DNA of 64,000 nt, from NCBI RefSeq assembly GCF_001421965.1, contig NZ_LMLP01000019.1:1-64000 (forward strand), read 5' to 3'. Source of the DNA: Sphingomonas sp. Leaf67 (GTDB lineage Bacteria; Pseudomonadota; Alphaproteobacteria; Sphingomonadales; Sphingomonadaceae). The translations under genes were made by a program, and so were the position numbers. Below, piece by piece: positions 7,922-19,128 of this stretch. Below the pieces are notes generated by a model, which worked only from the letters and a program-made list of their open reading frames with translations, was not told the DNA's origin and did not search any database. Numbering within the stretch: position 1 is the first letter of the stretch; each line of letters starts with the position of its first letter.

Positions 7922-9333
7922 GCCGACAGCGCCGGGATCAGGAACAGGCTGACCGGCGAGATCACCACCGCCGCAGCAAGCGTCAAACCGCCCTCAACCA
8001 ACGCCGGTTCGCGCAGGAACTCCGGTGCCGGTTCGTCGAAGTACATCGTCTTGACGACGCGCAGATAATAATAGGCACCGATCGTCGAGGCCGCGATTCC
8101 GATGACCGCCAGCGGGAACAGGCCAGCCTGCACCGCCGCATCGAACACCGCGTATTTGGCCCAGAAGCCGAACAACGGCGGGATACCGGCGAGCGAAAAC
8201 ATGAAGATCGCCAGCGCCAGCGCGAGGGCCGGGCGCGTCCGCGACAGGCCCGAAAGGCTCGCCAACGTTTCCAGCGGTTGCCCGTCGCTGCCCCGCATCT
8301 GCAGGACAACGAGGAACGAACCCAGCGTCATCACGACATAGACGGCGAGATAGAACAACACGCCCGCCACGCCCTGCGACGAACCGGCGGCCAGTCCGAT
8401 CAGCGCGAAGCCGACATTGTTGATCGACGAATAGGCCAGCAGCCGCTTGACGTTCGTCTGACCGATCGCGCCCACCGCGCCGAGCAGGATCGAGGCGAGT
8501 GCAGCAAAGACCACGATCTGCCGCCACTGGTCCACCGCCGGACCCATCGCCTCGACAGCGACGCGCAACGCCATCGCCATTGCCGCGACCTTGGGTGCGG
8601 ACGCGAAAAACGCGGTCACCGGGGTCGGTGCGCCCTCATACACGTCCGGCGTCCACATGTGGAACGGCACTGCCGCCAGCTTGAACGCGATGCCCGCGAA
8701 CACGAACACCAGCCCAAACAACAAGCCCATGTTGCGCGGCCCGGCATAGGCCGTCGCGATATCGGTGAACAGCGTCGTGCCGGAAAAGCCATATACCAGG
8801 CTGATGCCATAGAGCAGGATGCCCGATGCCAGCGCACCGAGCACGAAATACTTCAGGCCCGCCTCGGCCGAACGCGTATCACGGCGCATGAAGCTCGCCA
8901 GCACATAGGCCGCAAGGCTTTGCAGCTCGAGCCCGACATACAGGAGCAGCAGGTCCGACGCCGAGACCATCATGCCCATGCCGCAGGCCGACAACAGGAT
9001 CAGTACCGGATATTCGGGCTTCAGATCGTCGCCGCTGGTCCGTTCGAAGAACCGGGGGGCGATGATGATCGCGACGGCCGATGCGAAATAGATCAGCACC
9101 TTGGCAAAAGCCGCAAAGGCATCCGCGCGATACATGCCACCAAAAGCCGTACCACCCGACGATCCATTACCGATCAGCGCGACGCCGGCCCCCGCCAGTA
9201 CGAAGACCGCCGCGATGCTCACGCCGCGCGTCGCCGCCTGCTTGCCCCATGCCGATACCAGCATCAGGACGATCGCCCCGACCGCGAGAACCAACTCGGG
9301 CAGGGTCATCGAAAGTTGTTCGGCGTAGCTCAT
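7888..9333 (-). CDS. nuoN: NADH-quinone oxidoreductase subunit N
   Basis: 481 residues, hydrophobic throughout, with the Mrp-antiporter-like fold of complex I subunits N, M and L. It is one of the proton-pumping membrane-arm subunits. The conserved stretch LLAYSSINNVGFALIGL and a HMWTPDVYEGAPTPVTAF segment carry residues of the proton channel and lateral helix region. The ATG at 9333 overlaps the nuoM stop by one base (TGATG), suggesting translational coupling. Confidence 0.95.
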   Translation of the reverse strand: MSYAEQLSMTLPELVLAVGAIVLMLVSAWGKQAATRGVSIAAVFVLAGAGVALIGNGSSGGTAFGGMYRADAFAAFAKVLIYFASAVAIIIAPRFFERTSGDDLKPEYPVLILLSACGMGMMVSASDLLLLYVGLELQSLAAYVLASFMRRDTRSAEAGLKYFVLGALASGILLYGISLVYGFSGTTLFTDIATAYAGPRNMGLLFGLVFVFAGIAFKLAAVPFHMWTPDVYEGAPTPVTAFFASAPKVAAMAMALRVAVEAMGPAVDQWRQIVVFAALASILLGAVGAIGQTNVKRLLAYSSINNVGFALIGLAAGSSQGVAGVLFYLAVYVVMTLGSFLVVLQMRGSDGQPLETLASLSGLSRTRPALALALAIFMFSLAGIPPLFGFWAKYAVFDAAVQAGLFPLAVIGIAASTIGAYYYLRVVKTMYFDEPAPEFLREPALVEGGLTLAAAVVISPVSLFLIPALSAWSLTAARALF

Positions 9334-10901
9334 CAGTGCGATTCCCCGTGCGCCGCTTCACCGCCGCCCGTTCCATGTTCCGCGGCCTGCGCCGCCGCCG
9401 CCGCCGGATTGCCGGCAGTCGACTGTGAGTCCGAAGCTGGAGCTGCCCGTTCGATGCGAGCGAGCAGCACGCCGACATCCTTGCGCATCGGTGCAAGGAA
9501 ACTCTCGGGATAGACGCCCATCCACAACACAACCGCTGCGATCGGTGCCAGCATCGCCAGTTCGCGCATCGACACGTCGGGCATCGTCTTCACATCGTCA
9601 TGCACCAGATCGCCAAGGGCAATACGGCGGTAGAGATAGAGCGAGTAGGCCGCACCAAGAATGATGCCGGTCGTGCAAATTAATGCCGCCCACGTCGAAA
9701 CCCGATAGGTACCGGCAAGGCTCAGGAACTCGCCGACGAAACCCGAAGTGCCCGGCAGACCGATCGACGCCATGGTGAACAGCAGGAAGAACACGGCATA
9801 GCGCGGCATATTGATCGCCAGACCGCCATAGCGCGCGATCTCGCGGGTGTGCAGCCGGTCGTAGATGATGCCGACGCACAGAAACAGCGCGCCCGACACC
9901 AGCCCGTGGCTGAGCATCACGATCATCGCGCCTTCGATCCCCTGCTGGTTGAAGGCGAACAGGCCGATGGTCACGATCGCCATGTGCGCGACCGACGAAT
10001 AGGCAATCAGCTTCTTCATGTCCGACTGCACCAGCGCCACGAGCGAGGTGTAGACCACCGCGATCGCCGACAGCGTCAGGATCAGCCAAGTCAACTCGCC
10101 CGAGGCCTCCGGGAACATCGGCAGCGAGAAGCGCAGGAAGCCATAGCCGCCGAGCTTCAGCAACACGCCCGCAAGAATGACCGAACCGGCGGTCGGTGCT
10201 TGCACGTGCGCGTCGGGCAACCAGGTGTGGACCGGCCACATCGGCATTTTGACGGCGAACGACGCGAAGAAAGCGAGCCACAGCCACATCTGCACCTGCA
10301 CAGGGAAATCATACGCCATCAGCGTCGGGATATCCGAGGTACCGGCCGTGCGGATCATGTAGATCATCGCGATCAGCATCAGCAGCGAGCCGAGCAGCGT
10401 GTACAGGAAGAACTTGTACGATGCGTAGATGCGGTTCGCCCCGCCCCAAATCCCGATGATCAGGTACATCGGGATCAGGCCGGCTTCGAAGAATACGTAG
10501 AACAACAGCAGATCCTGTGCCGCGAAGGTGCCGATCATCAGCACCTCGACGCTCAGGAACAGTGCCATATATTCTGGCACGCGATTGGTCACCGACTTCC
10601 ACGATGCGCCGATACAGATCGGCATCAGGAAGACGCTGAGCATGATCAGCATCAACGCGAAACCATCGATGCCGAGCGCATAGCGGAACACGCCGAAGTC
10701 ACCGAGCGCCGGTGCCTCGACAAACTGCCACTGCGCGCCGCCGATATCGTAGTTGGCCCAAAGGATTACGCCCAACACGAAGTTGACCAGTGTGGCGATC
10801 AGCGCCGTCCAGCGCGCTCCGTTCGCCGATACGAACAGGCACAGCATCGCTGCGACCGCCGGTACCAGCAGCATCACCGACAGGATCGGGAAGCCGTTCA
10901 C
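9333..10901 (-). CDS. nuoM: NADH-quinone oxidoreductase subunit M
   Basis: 522 residues, antiporter-like membrane subunit. [20 protein letters not shown] and [19 protein letters not shown] are the family signatures. The last ~35 residues are an Ala/Gly/His/Glu-rich tail that is probably cytoplasmic or disordered. GTG start at 10901, 37 bases downstream of the nuoL stop. Part of the nuo operon. Confidence 0.95.
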   Translation of the reverse strand: MNGFPILSVMLLVPAVAAMLCLFVSANGARWTALIATLVNFVLGVILWANYDIGGAQWQFVEAPALGDFGVFRYALGIDGFALMLIMLSVFLMPICIGASWKSVTNRVPEYMALFLSVEVLMIGTFAAQDLLLFYVFFEAGLIPMYLIIGIWGGANRIYASYKFFLYTLLGSLLMLIAMIYMIRTAGTSDIPTLMAYDFPVQVQMWLWLAFFASFAVKMPMWPVHTWLPDAHVQAPTAGSVILAGVLLKLGGYGFLRFSLPMFPEASGELTWLILTLSAIAVVYTSLVALVQSDMKKLIAYSSVAHMAIVTIGLFAFNQQGIEGAMIVMLSHGLVSGALFLCVGIIYDRLHTREIARYGGLAINMPRYAVFFLLFTMASIGLPGTSGFVGEFLSLAGTYRVSTWAALICTTGIILGAAYSLYLYRRIALGDLVHDDVKTMPDVSMRELAMLAPIAAVVLWMGVYPESFLAPMRKDVGVLLARIERAAPASDSQSTAGNPAAAAAQAAEHGTGGGEAAHGESH

Positions 10902-10938
10902 GAGTTATTCCCCCGAACCAATTGCTTGAAACCGCGCA

Positions 10939-13026
10939 TCACGACGCGATCGCCCAGGTAACTGCCGCCGTCAGGCCGATCAGCATGACAAAGGCATAGG
11001 TGTAGAGATAGCCGGTCTGCATTCTGACCGCGAGGCGGCTGGAAAAGCCGACCAGTGCCGCCGAACCATCTGGACCGAAGCGGTTGATCGTCTGTTCGTC
11101 GCCGCGCTTCCAGAAGAAACGGCCAAACGCAAAGGCCGGGCGGACGAAGAGCAAATGATACAACTCGTCGAAATACCATTTGTTGAGCAGGAAGCGGTGC
11201 AGCACGCGGAACGTGTCCGCAATGGCCCCTGCCGTGCCCGGCCGCAGGATATAGACGTAGAATGCACTCACCAGCCCGATCAGCATCACGATCGTCGCGG
11301 CCAGCTTCACCAGCACCGGCACCTCGTGCATCGCGTGCATCAGATGCTCGTTGTAGAACAGACTGCCCTTCCAGAAGGCCTCGCCGGCGTCCCCGCCGAT
11401 GAACCAATGATTGAATACATAGCCGGCAGCGACCGCACCAACCGTCAGCACGATCAGCGGGATCAGCATTACGATCGGGCTTTCATGCGGATGATAGCCC
11501 GCCGTACCTTCGACGACATCGGTCGCATGGGCGTCATGGGTCGACGGGGCATGACCCGCGTCTTCGGCGGCCGGATGTGCGTCGTGATGCGCATGATCGT
11601 CGTGCCCGTGATGACCGTGCGCATCATGGACCGCGTGCTGGATATGCTCCGACCCGGCCCAACGAGGCTTCCCGAAGAAGGTCAGGAACATCAACCGCCA
11701 CGAATAGAAACTGGTGAGCAGCGCCGCGAAGGTACCGACATAGAAGGCACCATAGCCGCGCGGACCCGCCGCCCAGGCTGCTTCAAGGATCGCATCTTTC
11801 GAGTGATAGCCGGCAAAACCGCCCACCTCGTAGATACCGACACCGGTGATCGCGAGCGTACCCGCCATCATCGCCCAAAAGGTCAGCGGGATATGCTTCC
11901 GCAGGCCACCATAATACCGCATGTCCTGTTCATGGTGCATCGCATGGATGACCGAGCCGGCACCTAGGAACAGCAGCGCCTTGAAGAAGGCGTGCGTGAA
12001 CAGGTGGAACATCGCCGCGCCGTAAGCCCCGACGCCCGCCGCAAAGAACATATAGCCGAGTTGCGAACAGGTTGAATAGGCGATGACGCGCTTGATGTCG
12101 GTCTGGACCAGCCCGATCGTCGCAGCGAACAGGCAGGTCGCAGCACCGATGCCCGTCACGACGGCTAGCGCCGTGGGCGAGGTTTCGAACATCGGCGACA
12201 GACGGCACACCATGAACACGCCAGCGGTGACCATCGTCGCCGCGTGGATCAGCGCCGACACCGGGGTCGGGCCTTCCATCGCATCCGGCAGCCACGTGTG
12301 CAGGCCAAGTTGCGCCGACTTGCCCATCGCACCGACGAACAGCAGCAGGCAGAGCACCGTCATCGTGTCGGCACGGAACCACAGGAAACCAATGGTCGAA
12401 CCGGCCATCGACGGCGCGGCTTCGAGAATTGCCGGGATCGAAATCGTACCGAACACCAGATAGGTGCCGAAGATGCCGAGCATAAAGCCAAGGTCGCCGA
12501 CGCGGTTGACGACGAACGCCTTGATCGCGGCGGCATTTGCCGACGGCTTCTTGAACCAGAAACCGATCAGCAGGTACGAAGCCAGACCGACGCCTTCCCA
12601 ACCGAAGAACATCTGAACCAGATTGTTCGCGGTCACGAGCATCAGCATCGCGAAGGTGAACAGCGACAGATAGCTGAAAAAGCGCGGCTGATCGGGGTCC
12701 TCGCTCATATAGCCCCAGCTATAGAGGTGGACGAGCGCGGACACACTGGTGATGACGACCAGCATGACCGCGGTCAACGCATCGACCCGCAATTCCCATG
12801 CGATGTCCATGCCGCCCGACAGAATCCAGGTCGACACCGGGGCCACATTCGCCTGCGCCGCGCCGGTCAGGAACGGGATAAAGATCGACCACGACAGCGC
12901 GGCCGCGATCAACAGCCCGGCGGTCGTGATGATCTTCGGCACCGCGATACCGAAAGCGCGGTTCAACAGCCCCGCGACGATCGATGCCAGCAGCGGCAGG
13001 AACACGACGATATGGATGGCGCTCAC
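10939..13026 (-). CDS. nuoL: NADH-quinone oxidoreductase subunit L
   Basis: 695 residues, the distal proton-pumping subunit with the long lateral helix. HTWLPDAMEGPTPVSALIHA and KRVIAYSTCSQLGYMFFA mark the family. A strongly His/Asp-rich, low-complexity stretch (DNA about 11490-11640) sits between transmembrane blocks in the C-terminal half; such insertions occur in some alphaproteobacterial NuoL proteins but this one is long. GTG start at 13026, 34 bases downstream of the nuoK stop. Confidence 0.95.
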   Translation of the reverse strand: MSAIHIVVFLPLLASIVAGLLNRAFGIAVPKIITTAGLLIAAALSWSIFIPFLTGAAQANVAPVSTWILSGGMDIAWELRVDALTAVMLVVITSVSALVHLYSWGYMSEDPDQPRFFSYLSLFTFAMLMLVTANNLVQMFFGWEGVGLASYLLIGFWFKKPSANAAAIKAFVVNRVGDLGFMLGIFGTYLVFGTISIPAILEAAPSMAGSTIGFLWFRADTMTVLCLLLFVGAMGKSAQLGLHTWLPDAMEGPTPVSALIHAATMVTAGVFMVCRLSPMFETSPTALAVVTGIGAATCLFAATIGLVQTDIKRVIAYSTCSQLGYMFFAAGVGAYGAAMFHLFTHAFFKALLFLGAGSVIHAMHHEQDMRYYGGLRKHIPLTFWAMMAGTLAITGVGIYEVGGFAGYHSKDAILEAAWAAGPRGYGAFYVGTFAALLTSFYSWRLMFLTFFGKPRWAGSEHIQHAVHDAHGHHGHDDHAHHDAHPAAEDAGHAPSTHDAHATDVVEGTAGYHPHESPIVMLIPLIVLTVGAVAAGYVFNHWFIGGDAGEAFWKGSLFYNEHLMHAMHEVPVLVKLAATIVMLIGLVSAFYVYILRPGTAGAIADTFRVLHRFLLNKWYFDELYHLLFVRPAFAFGRFFWKRGDEQTINRFGPDGSAALVGFSSRLAVRMQTGYLYTYAFVMLIGLTAAVTWAIAS

Positions 13027-13060
13027 GAAAGCACCCCCGAAACCCGAAAAGCCACCGGCA

Positions 13061-13366
13061 TCACCCCTTCATCCGGTTGACGTCGTCGACCGCGATGGAA
13101 CCGCGACCACGGAAATAGATGACCATGATGGCCAGCCCGATCGCGCTCTCCCCGGCGGCGACGGCCAGTACGAACATCGCAAAAATTTGACCGACGAGGT
13201 CGCCCAGCTGTGCCGAGAAGGCCACGAAATTGATATTCACCGCCAGCAGGATCAACTCGATCGACATCAGGATGACGATCAGATTCTTGCGGTTCAGGAA
13301 GATGCCGAGCACCCCCAACGTGAACAGGATCGCCGCGACGACCAGATAATGGGTCAGTCCGATCAC
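13061..13366 (-). CDS. nuoK: NADH-quinone oxidoreductase subunit K
   Basis: 101 residues with three predicted membrane helices, the usual length. [17 protein letters not shown] and a second buried Glu in [11 protein letters not shown] are the conserved channel residues of this MrpC-like subunit. The GTG start at 13366 overlaps the nuoJ stop in a GTGA, so reading through from nuoJ is likely. Confidence 0.95.
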   Translation of the reverse strand: MIGLTHYLVVAAILFTLGVLGIFLNRKNLIVILMSIELILLAVNINFVAFSAQLGDLVGQIFAMFVLAVAAGESAIGLAIMVIYFRGRGSIAVDDVNRMKG

Positions 13367-13974
13367 AGCTCCACCCCCTGCCCAATGGGCTGATTGACGT
13401 TGCGAACGGCATCCTTCGCACGACGGTTGATCTGGCGATTGATGTTCTGCGCCTTGGCATCCGCCCGCTTGCGCTGCGTCAGCACGATCGCACCGATCAT
13501 CGCGACCAGCAGGACCAGCCCGACACCCTCGAAAACATAGAGATAGCGCGAATACAGCAGCCGACCGATCGCCTCGATATTCGGCACCGCCGCTTCGGTC
13601 GGCGCGATGCGCCGCGCAAGGTCGATCCGGGCCGCCGTCCATGCATAGGCACCGACGATGAGTTCGACGGCGAGCAGCACCGCCAGCGCCAGCCCGGCAG
13701 GCAGGTACCGGACGAAGCCGGCGCGCAATTCGGTGAAGTCGATGTCGAGCATCATGACCACGAAGAGGAACAGGACCGCGACCGCGCCGACATAGACGAT
13801 GATGAGGAGCATCGCGATGAATTCAGCTCCGCACAGGACCATCAGGCCCGCCGCGTTGAAGAAGGCGAGGATCAGCCACAGCACCGAATGGACCGGGTTG
13901 CGCGACGTGATCGTCAGCGCGGCCGATGCCACCACGACCGTGGCGAACAGATAGAAGGCGAGTGTCTGGATCAC
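13363..13974 (-). CDS. nuoJ: NADH-quinone oxidoreductase subunit J
   Basis: 203 residues. Hydrophobic N-terminal two-thirds with [31 protein letters not shown] core (here [13 protein letters not shown] then [17 protein letters not shown]), typical of NuoJ, followed by a basic tail rich in Asn/Gln/Arg. GTG start at 13974. A ~112-base gap separates it from nuoI, the largest gap inside the cluster; I see no gene or clear hairpin there. Confidence 0.95.
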   Translation of the reverse strand: MIQTLAFYLFATVVVASAALTITSRNPVHSVLWLILAFFNAAGLMVLCGAEFIAMLLIIVYVGAVAVLFLFVVMMLDIDFTELRAGFVRYLPAGLALAVLLAVELIVGAYAWTAARIDLARRIAPTEAAVPNIEAIGRLLYSRYLYVFEGVGLVLLVAMIGAIVLTQRKRADAKAQNINRQINRRAKDAVRNVNQPIGQGVEL

Positions 13975-14086
13975 GAGCGCTGCTCTTCCCCCTGCCCGCC
14001 CCGCGTGTTGCTGCGGGACGAAACGCTAATCGATTGGCCGGCGAAGCGAGGTTTCTCGTCCCCGCCGGTACGGAATATGCGCGCCA

Positions 14087-14572
14087 TTACCGATAGGGCG
14101 CGTCGCTCGCAAGGTTCGCGGCAATCGCGCGTTCCCAGCGGTCACCATTCGCGAGCAGCTTGTCCTTGTGATAGATCAGCTCCTCCCGCGTTTCGGTGGC
14201 GAATTCGAAATTCGGCCCTTCGACGATCGCATCGACCGGGCAAGCCTCCTGACACAAACCGCAATAGATGCACTTGGTCATGTCGATGTCGTAGCGGGTC
14301 GTCCGGCGACTGCCGTCCTGGCGCGGCTCGGCCTCGATCGTGATCGCCAGCGCGGGACATACCGCCTCGCACAGCTTGCACGCGATGCACCGCTCTTCGC
14401 CATTGGGATAGCGACGCAGCGCATGCTCGCCGCGGAAACGGGGCGAGATTGGATTCTTTTCGTACGGGTAGTTGATCGTTGCCTTGGCCTTGAAGAAGTA
14501 CCGCAGCGTCAGCGCGTGCGCCTTCACGAACTCCCACAGGGTGAACGATCGGATGGTCTGGGCGATACTCAT
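14087..14572 (-). CDS. nuoI: NADH-quinone oxidoreductase subunit I
   Basis: 161 residues. Two 4Fe-4S ferredoxin motifs, [12 protein letters not shown] and [12 protein letters not shown], bind clusters N6a and N6b in the peripheral arm, carrying electrons toward N2. The frame is open further upstream, but the ATG at 14572 is right because it overlaps the nuoH stop (ATGA) and begins the conserved [15 protein letters not shown] segment. Confidence 0.96.
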   Translation of the reverse strand: MSIAQTIRSFTLWEFVKAHALTLRYFFKAKATINYPYEKNPISPRFRGEHALRRYPNGEERCIACKLCEAVCPALAITIEAEPRQDGSRRTTRYDIDMTKCIYCGLCQEACPVDAIVEGPNFEFATETREELIYHKDKLLANGDRWERAIAANLASDAPYR

Positions 14573-15624
14573 GCTGGCAATCCTACGCGCTGGATCATCA
14601 GCCAGCCCGACACGAGGAATACGAAGGTCAGCGACAGCGGCAGGAAGATCTTCCAGCCCAGCCGCATCAGCTGGTCGTAGCGGTACCGAGGCACCGTCGC
14701 CTTGATCCAGCTGAACACGAAGAAGAAGAAGAAGGTCTTCGCAAGGAACCAGATGATGCCCGGCACGAAATAGAGCGGAGCCCAATCGACCGGTGGCAGC
14801 CACCCGCCCCAGAACAGCAGGGCATTCAGCGCGCACATCAGGATGACGTTGGCATATTCGCCGAGCCAGAACAGCGCGAACGCCATCGACGAATATTCGG
14901 TCTGGTAGCCCGCGACCAGCTCCGATTCCGCCTCGGTCAAGTCGAACGGGGCGCGCGCCGTCTCGGCAAGCGAGGAAATCAGGAACACGACCGCCATCGG
15001 AAACAGCAACGGGTTGAAACCGAAACCATTGATGAAGCCGAAGATATGCGCTCGCTGTTCGAGGACGATCGTCGTCAGGTTGAACGATCCGGCCCACAGC
15101 ACCACCGAGAGCAGCACGAAGCCGATCGCGACTTCATAGCTGACCATCTGCGCGGCGGCACGCAGCGCCGAATAGAACGGATATTTTGAGTTCGACGCCC
15201 AACCCGAAATGATGACGCCGTATACGCCCAGCGAAGAGGCGGCGAGAATGTAGAGCAGACCGACATTGATGTCCGCCACCACCACCCCGACGTCAAACGG
15301 GATTACGGCCCACACGATCAGCGCTACGGTGAAGGTGATGATCGGCGCCAGCAGGAACAGGCCGCGATTGGCCGACGACGGCACGATCGTTTCCTGCAGA
15401 AACACCTTCAGGCCGTCGGCAAACGACTGGAGCAGCCCGAACGGGCCAACGACGTTGGGACCACGCCGCAGCGCCATCGCCGCCCAGATCTTGCGATCGG
15501 CGTAAATGATCATCGCCACCGCCAGCATCAGCGGCAAGGCGATGACCAGAATGCCGATCAGCGTCGCAACGGTCCACGCCCAGCCATAGGGCATGCCGAC
15601 AGTAGTTTCGAAAAACGAGGTCAC
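14569..15624 (-). CDS. nuoH: NADH-quinone oxidoreductase subunit H
   Basis: 351 residues, the membrane subunit that forms much of the quinone chamber. [17 protein letters not shown] and [17 protein letters not shown] are signature segments, and [15 protein letters not shown] lies near the end. The GTG start at 15624 overlaps the nuoG stop (GTGA). Membrane-embedded, adjoining subunits A, B, D and I. Confidence 0.96.
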   Translation of the reverse strand: MTSFFETTVGMPYGWAWTVATLIGILVIALPLMLAVAMIIYADRKIWAAMALRRGPNVVGPFGLLQSFADGLKVFLQETIVPSSANRGLFLLAPIITFTVALIVWAVIPFDVGVVVADINVGLLYILAASSLGVYGVIISGWASNSKYPFYSALRAAAQMVSYEVAIGFVLLSVVLWAGSFNLTTIVLEQRAHIFGFINGFGFNPLLFPMAVVFLISSLAETARAPFDLTEAESELVAGYQTEYSSMAFALFWLGEYANVILMCALNALLFWGGWLPPVDWAPLYFVPGIIWFLAKTFFFFFVFSWIKATVPRYRYDQLMRLGWKIFLPLSLTFVFLVSGWLMIQRVGLPA

Positions 15625-17636
15625 TCGGCGGCCTCCGCGAAATCCTGGCCATGGACAAGTTCGGCCGAACAACGCTGCATCGTCGGGCTGGCCCGGCAGA
15701 TCGCGTTGGTCAGATAGAAGTCGGTCACCGGGTAGGTCACCGTCCCCGAGGCCTTAACGTCGAGTACCGGCGGGTTCCAGTCAAACCGTACCAGACCTTC
15801 CTGACCCAGTTCGGGCACGGCCGCCGCCATCGCCGCACGGACGCCGTCGAAATCATCGAACGGCAGCGTCACGCCAAGCACTTCCGCCAGCGCGCGGAAA
15901 ATCGTCCAGTCCTCGCGGGCGTCACCTGGCGGGAACACCGCGCGGTCACCCCGCTGCACACGGCCTTCCATGTTGACGTAGGTGCCGGCCTTTTCGGCGT
16001 AGCTCGCCCCCGGCAGAACGATATCGGCCGCCGCCGCGCCCTTGTCGCCATGATGGCCGACATACACCTTGGTCGCGCCAGCGAACTTGGCGAAGTCGAC
16101 TTCGTCGGCACCGAGGAAAAATACCAGCTTCGGGTTCGCCGCGACGATATCGCCGATGCCACCCGGCTGCGCATAGCCGAGCATCAGGGCGCCCATGCGC
16201 GCGGCAGCGAGGTGAACGACGTTGAAGCCGTTCCACGTCGTGCCATCCTCGAGCGCCCGGACCAGATTGCCGTCCTGCGCCAGCTTCAAGGCCGCGCCGT
16301 GACCGTTCCGGAGCGCGGCGGGACCGACGATGACCATCGGCCGCTTGGCCGCATCCATCGCTTCGGCCGCACGGTCGGGCAGACCACCGAGCAGACCGAG
16401 ATCGTCGCCCAGCCATTCCGCCTTGTAGGTCAGATCGACATTGGGGCCGATCGCGAACACCCGTGCACCCTTCTTGATCGCCTTGCGGACACGCGTGTTG
16501 ATGAGGGGGGCTTCATGACGCAGATCGGTCCCGACCAGCAGGATCGCATCGGCATCCTCGACACCGGCGATCGTCGAGTTGAATGCGACGGCACCGAGAT
16601 TGGTGACGTCGTAGTCCATGCCCGTCTGCCGCCCTTCCAGCAGCGACGAACCCAGTGCATTCACCAGCGCCTTGGCCGCGAACATGGTCTCGCAATCGAG
16701 CAGGTCGCCCGCGATCGCCGCAACCGACGATCCCGCATTGACCGCCGCGATGGCAGCGAAGGCGTCGTCCCATTCGGCCGCGACCAGCTTGCCGTCCTTC
16801 CGGACATAAGGCTTGTCGAGACGGCGACGGACAAGACCGTCGACGGCATGGCGCGTCTTGTCGTGCGCCCATTCCTCATTGACGTCTTCGTTCATCCGCG
16901 GAACGCAACGCAACACCTGCCGCCCACGGCTGTCGAGACGGATATTGGTGCCGACCGCGTCCATCACGTCGATGGCGAGCGTCTTCTTGAGCTCCCACGG
17001 ACGCGCCTCGAACGCATAGGGCTTCGACGTCAGCGCACCGACCGGGCACAGATCGACGATATTGCCCGACAGCTCGCTCGATACCGCCTGCTCGAGATAG
17101 CTGGTGATCTGCATATTCTCGCCGCGATAGATCGCGCCGATTTCCTCGACCCCGGCGACCTCTTCAGCAAAACGGATGCAGCGCGTACACTGGATGCAGC
17201 GTGTCATCACCGTCTTGACGATCGGCCCCATATATTTTTCGGTGACCGCGCGCTTGTTCTCATCATAACGCGACTGGCCCCGACCATAGGCGACCGACTG
17301 GTCCTGCAGGTCACACTCGCCGCCCTGATCGCAAATCGGGCAATCGAGCGGGTGGTTGATGAGCAGGAACTCCATCACGCCCTCGCGCGCGGCCTTCACC
17401 ATCGCGCTGTCGGTGCGGATTTCCTGGTTATCGGCGGCGGGTAGCGCGCACGAAGCCTGCGGCTTGGGCGGTCCCGGCTTCACCTCGACCAGACACATCC
17501 GGCAATTGCCGGCGATCGACAGCCGTTCGTGATAGCAGAAGCGCGGAATTTCCTTGCCCGCCGCTTCGCAAGCCTGAAGGACCGTCGCGCCCTGCGGCAC
17601 TTCGACTTCGACCCCGTCTACTTTTACCTTCGGCAT
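15621..17636 (-). CDS. nuoG: NADH-quinone oxidoreductase subunit G
   Basis: 671 residues, the large iron-sulfur subunit. The N-terminal 2Fe-2S motif runs from [16 protein letters not shown] to a later Cys. [18 protein letters not shown] gives the N5 His/Cys ligands and [10 protein letters not shown] the next 4Fe-4S cluster. The remainder is a molybdopterin-oxidoreductase-like domain without catalytic role. The ATG at 17636 shares one base with the nuoF stop (TAATG); further upstream in-frame sequence is nuoF in another frame. Confidence 0.96.
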   Translation of the reverse strand: MPKVKVDGVEVEVPQGATVLQACEAAGKEIPRFCYHERLSIAGNCRMCLVEVKPGPPKPQASCALPAADNQEIRTDSAMVKAAREGVMEFLLINHPLDCPICDQGGECDLQDQSVAYGRGQSRYDENKRAVTEKYMGPIVKTVMTRCIQCTRCIRFAEEVAGVEEIGAIYRGENMQITSYLEQAVSSELSGNIVDLCPVGALTSKPYAFEARPWELKKTLAIDVMDAVGTNIRLDSRGRQVLRCVPRMNEDVNEEWAHDKTRHAVDGLVRRRLDKPYVRKDGKLVAAEWDDAFAAIAAVNAGSSVAAIAGDLLDCETMFAAKALVNALGSSLLEGRQTGMDYDVTNLGAVAFNSTIAGVEDADAILLVGTDLRHEAPLINTRVRKAIKKGARVFAIGPNVDLTYKAEWLGDDLGLLGGLPDRAAEAMDAAKRPMVIVGPAALRNGHGAALKLAQDGNLVRALEDGTTWNGFNVVHLAAARMGALMLGYAQPGGIGDIVAANPKLVFFLGADEVDFAKFAGATKVYVGHHGDKGAAAADIVLPGASYAEKAGTYVNMEGRVQRGDRAVFPPGDAREDWTIFRALAEVLGVTLPFDDFDGVRAAMAAAVPELGQEGLVRFDWNPPVLDVKASGTVTYPVTDFYLTNAICRASPTMQRCSAELVHGQDFAEAAE

Positions 17637-18940
17637 TATTCGGCCGCTTCCATCATGGGCGACATCCCGCCGCCGTTCTTCTCGTTGATCCGCCGCTCGA
17701 GTTCGGGGCGGAAATTCTTGATCAGGCCCTGGATCGGCCATGCCGCCGCGTCGCCCAGCGCGCAGATCGTATGGCCTTCGACCTGCTTGGTGACCTGTTG
17801 CAGCATGTCGATTTCGGACAGCTCGGCGTCGCCGGTGCGCAGCCGCTCCATCACCCGCCACATCCAGCCCGTGCCTTCGCGGCAAGGCGTGCACTGGCCA
17901 CAGCTTTCATGCTTGTAGAAATAGCTGAGCCGGCTGATCGCGCGGACGACGTCGGTCGACTTGTCCATGACGATCACCGCCGCAGTGCCGAGACCCGATC
18001 CGACTGCCTTCAGGCCATCGAAATCCATCGGCGCGTCAATGATATGCTCGGCCTTGACCAGCGGCACCGACGATCCGCCGGGGATGACGCAGAGCAGATT
18101 GTCCCAGCCACCGCGAATGCCGCCGCAATGCTTGTCGATCAGCTCGCGGAACGGGATGCTCATCGATTCCTCGACGACACACGGCCGGTTCACATGCCCG
18201 CTGATCTGGAACAACTTGGTCCCGCGGTTATTCTCCGCACCGAAGCTGGCGAACCATTCGGGACTGCGGCGCAAGATCGTCGGCACGACCGCGATTGACT
18301 CGACATTGTTGACCGTCGTCGGGCAGCCGTAAAGTCCGGCCCCGGCCGGAAAAGGCGGCTTCAGACGGGGCTGGCCCTTCTTGCCCTCGAGGCTTTCGAG
18401 CATCGCGGTTTCTTCGCCGCAAATATACGCCCCTGCGCCACGGTGCGCGAAGACGTCGAAGTCATAGCCCGAGCCGCAAGCATTTTTGCCCAGCAGACCT
18501 TTGGCATAAGCTTCGGCGATCGCCGCGAACAGCGTTTCGGCCTCACGAATATATTCGCCGCGAATGTAGATGTACGCCGCCCGCGCACGCATCGCGAAGC
18601 CTGCGACCAGCGCGCCTTCGATCAGCTTGTGCGGATCGTGGCGGATGATCTCGCGATCCTTGCACGAACCCGGCTCGGATTCGTCGGCGTTGATGACGAG
18701 GAAGTTCGGCCGGTCGGGCTTGGGAGCCTTCGGCATGAACGACCATTTGGTGCCGGTCGGAAACCCTGCACCGCCGCGTCCGCGCAAGCCCGACGCCTTG
18801 ATCCGGTCGATGATCGTGTCGGGACCAAGCTGCAACAGCGCCTTGGTATTGTCCCAGTCGCCCCGCATCACGGCGGCGTCGAGGTTCCATGGCTGGAACC
18901 CGTACACGTTGGTGAAGATGCGATCCTTGTCGGCCAGCAT
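17636..18940 (-). CDS. nuoF: NADH-quinone oxidoreductase subunit F
   Basis: 434 residues, the NADH- and FMN-binding subunit. [16 protein letters not shown] is the FMN/NADH glycine-rich motif, and [12 protein letters not shown] with a later Cys in HTICALGDA binds cluster N3. It forms the electron-entry module with NuoE and NuoG. Two bases separate its start from the stop of the small membrane-protein gene upstream. Confidence 0.97.
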   Translation of the reverse strand: MLADKDRIFTNVYGFQPWNLDAAVMRGDWDNTKALLQLGPDTIIDRIKASGLRGRGGAGFPTGTKWSFMPKAPKPDRPNFLVINADESEPGSCKDREIIRHDPHKLIEGALVAGFAMRARAAYIYIRGEYIREAETLFAAIAEAYAKGLLGKNACGSGYDFDVFAHRGAGAYICGEETAMLESLEGKKGQPRLKPPFPAGAGLYGCPTTVNNVESIAVVPTILRRSPEWFASFGAENNRGTKLFQISGHVNRPCVVEESMSIPFRELIDKHCGGIRGGWDNLLCVIPGGSSVPLVKAEHIIDAPMDFDGLKAVGSGLGTAAVIVMDKSTDVVRAISRLSYFYKHESCGQCTPCREGTGWMWRVMERLRTGDAELSEIDMLQQVTKQVEGHTICALGDAAAWPIQGLIKNFRPELERRINEKNGGGMSPMMEAAE

Positions 18941-18942
18941 CC

Positions 18943-19128
18943 TTATCGTCCCTTCCCGATCGCCTTTTCGGCGACAAAATAAACGGCAACCATCGCAGCG
19001 ATGCCGATGGCGACGCCGAGAAGTTTCAGCGCGCCAACGAACAGTTCAAGCGCGATCCACAACACGACGACACCGACCAGTGCCGCAATCAACAGGCTGC
19101 CCAGCGCCCTCACGAAGCCGTTCCCCAT
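18943..19128 (-). CDS. Small membrane protein inside the nuo cluster
   Basis: 61 residues, with two hydrophobic stretches (about 8-30 and 34-52) and a basic C-terminus AEKAIGKGR. It overlaps the nuoE stop by 19 bases and ends two bases before nuoF, so it is almost certainly cotranscribed and translated. I do not recognise a family. Possibilities are a complex I assembly or accessory protein, or an unrelated passenger. Coding is supported by tight packing and by codon usage like the neighbours. Confidence 0.6.
   Translation of the reverse strand: MGNGFVRALGSLLIAALVGVVVLWIALELFVGALKLLGVAIGIAAMVAVYFVAEKAIGKGR

Noticed and set aside
8278..13080. Several plus-strand open frames opposite nuoN, nuoM and nuoL
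   Set aside because: Composition is dominated by Arg/His/Gln, with no signal or domain; shadows of the nuo genes.
14573..15097. Upstream in-frame extension of nuoI into nuoH
   Set aside because: The added residues have no similarity to NuoI and the ATGA overlap at 14572 gives the expected start.
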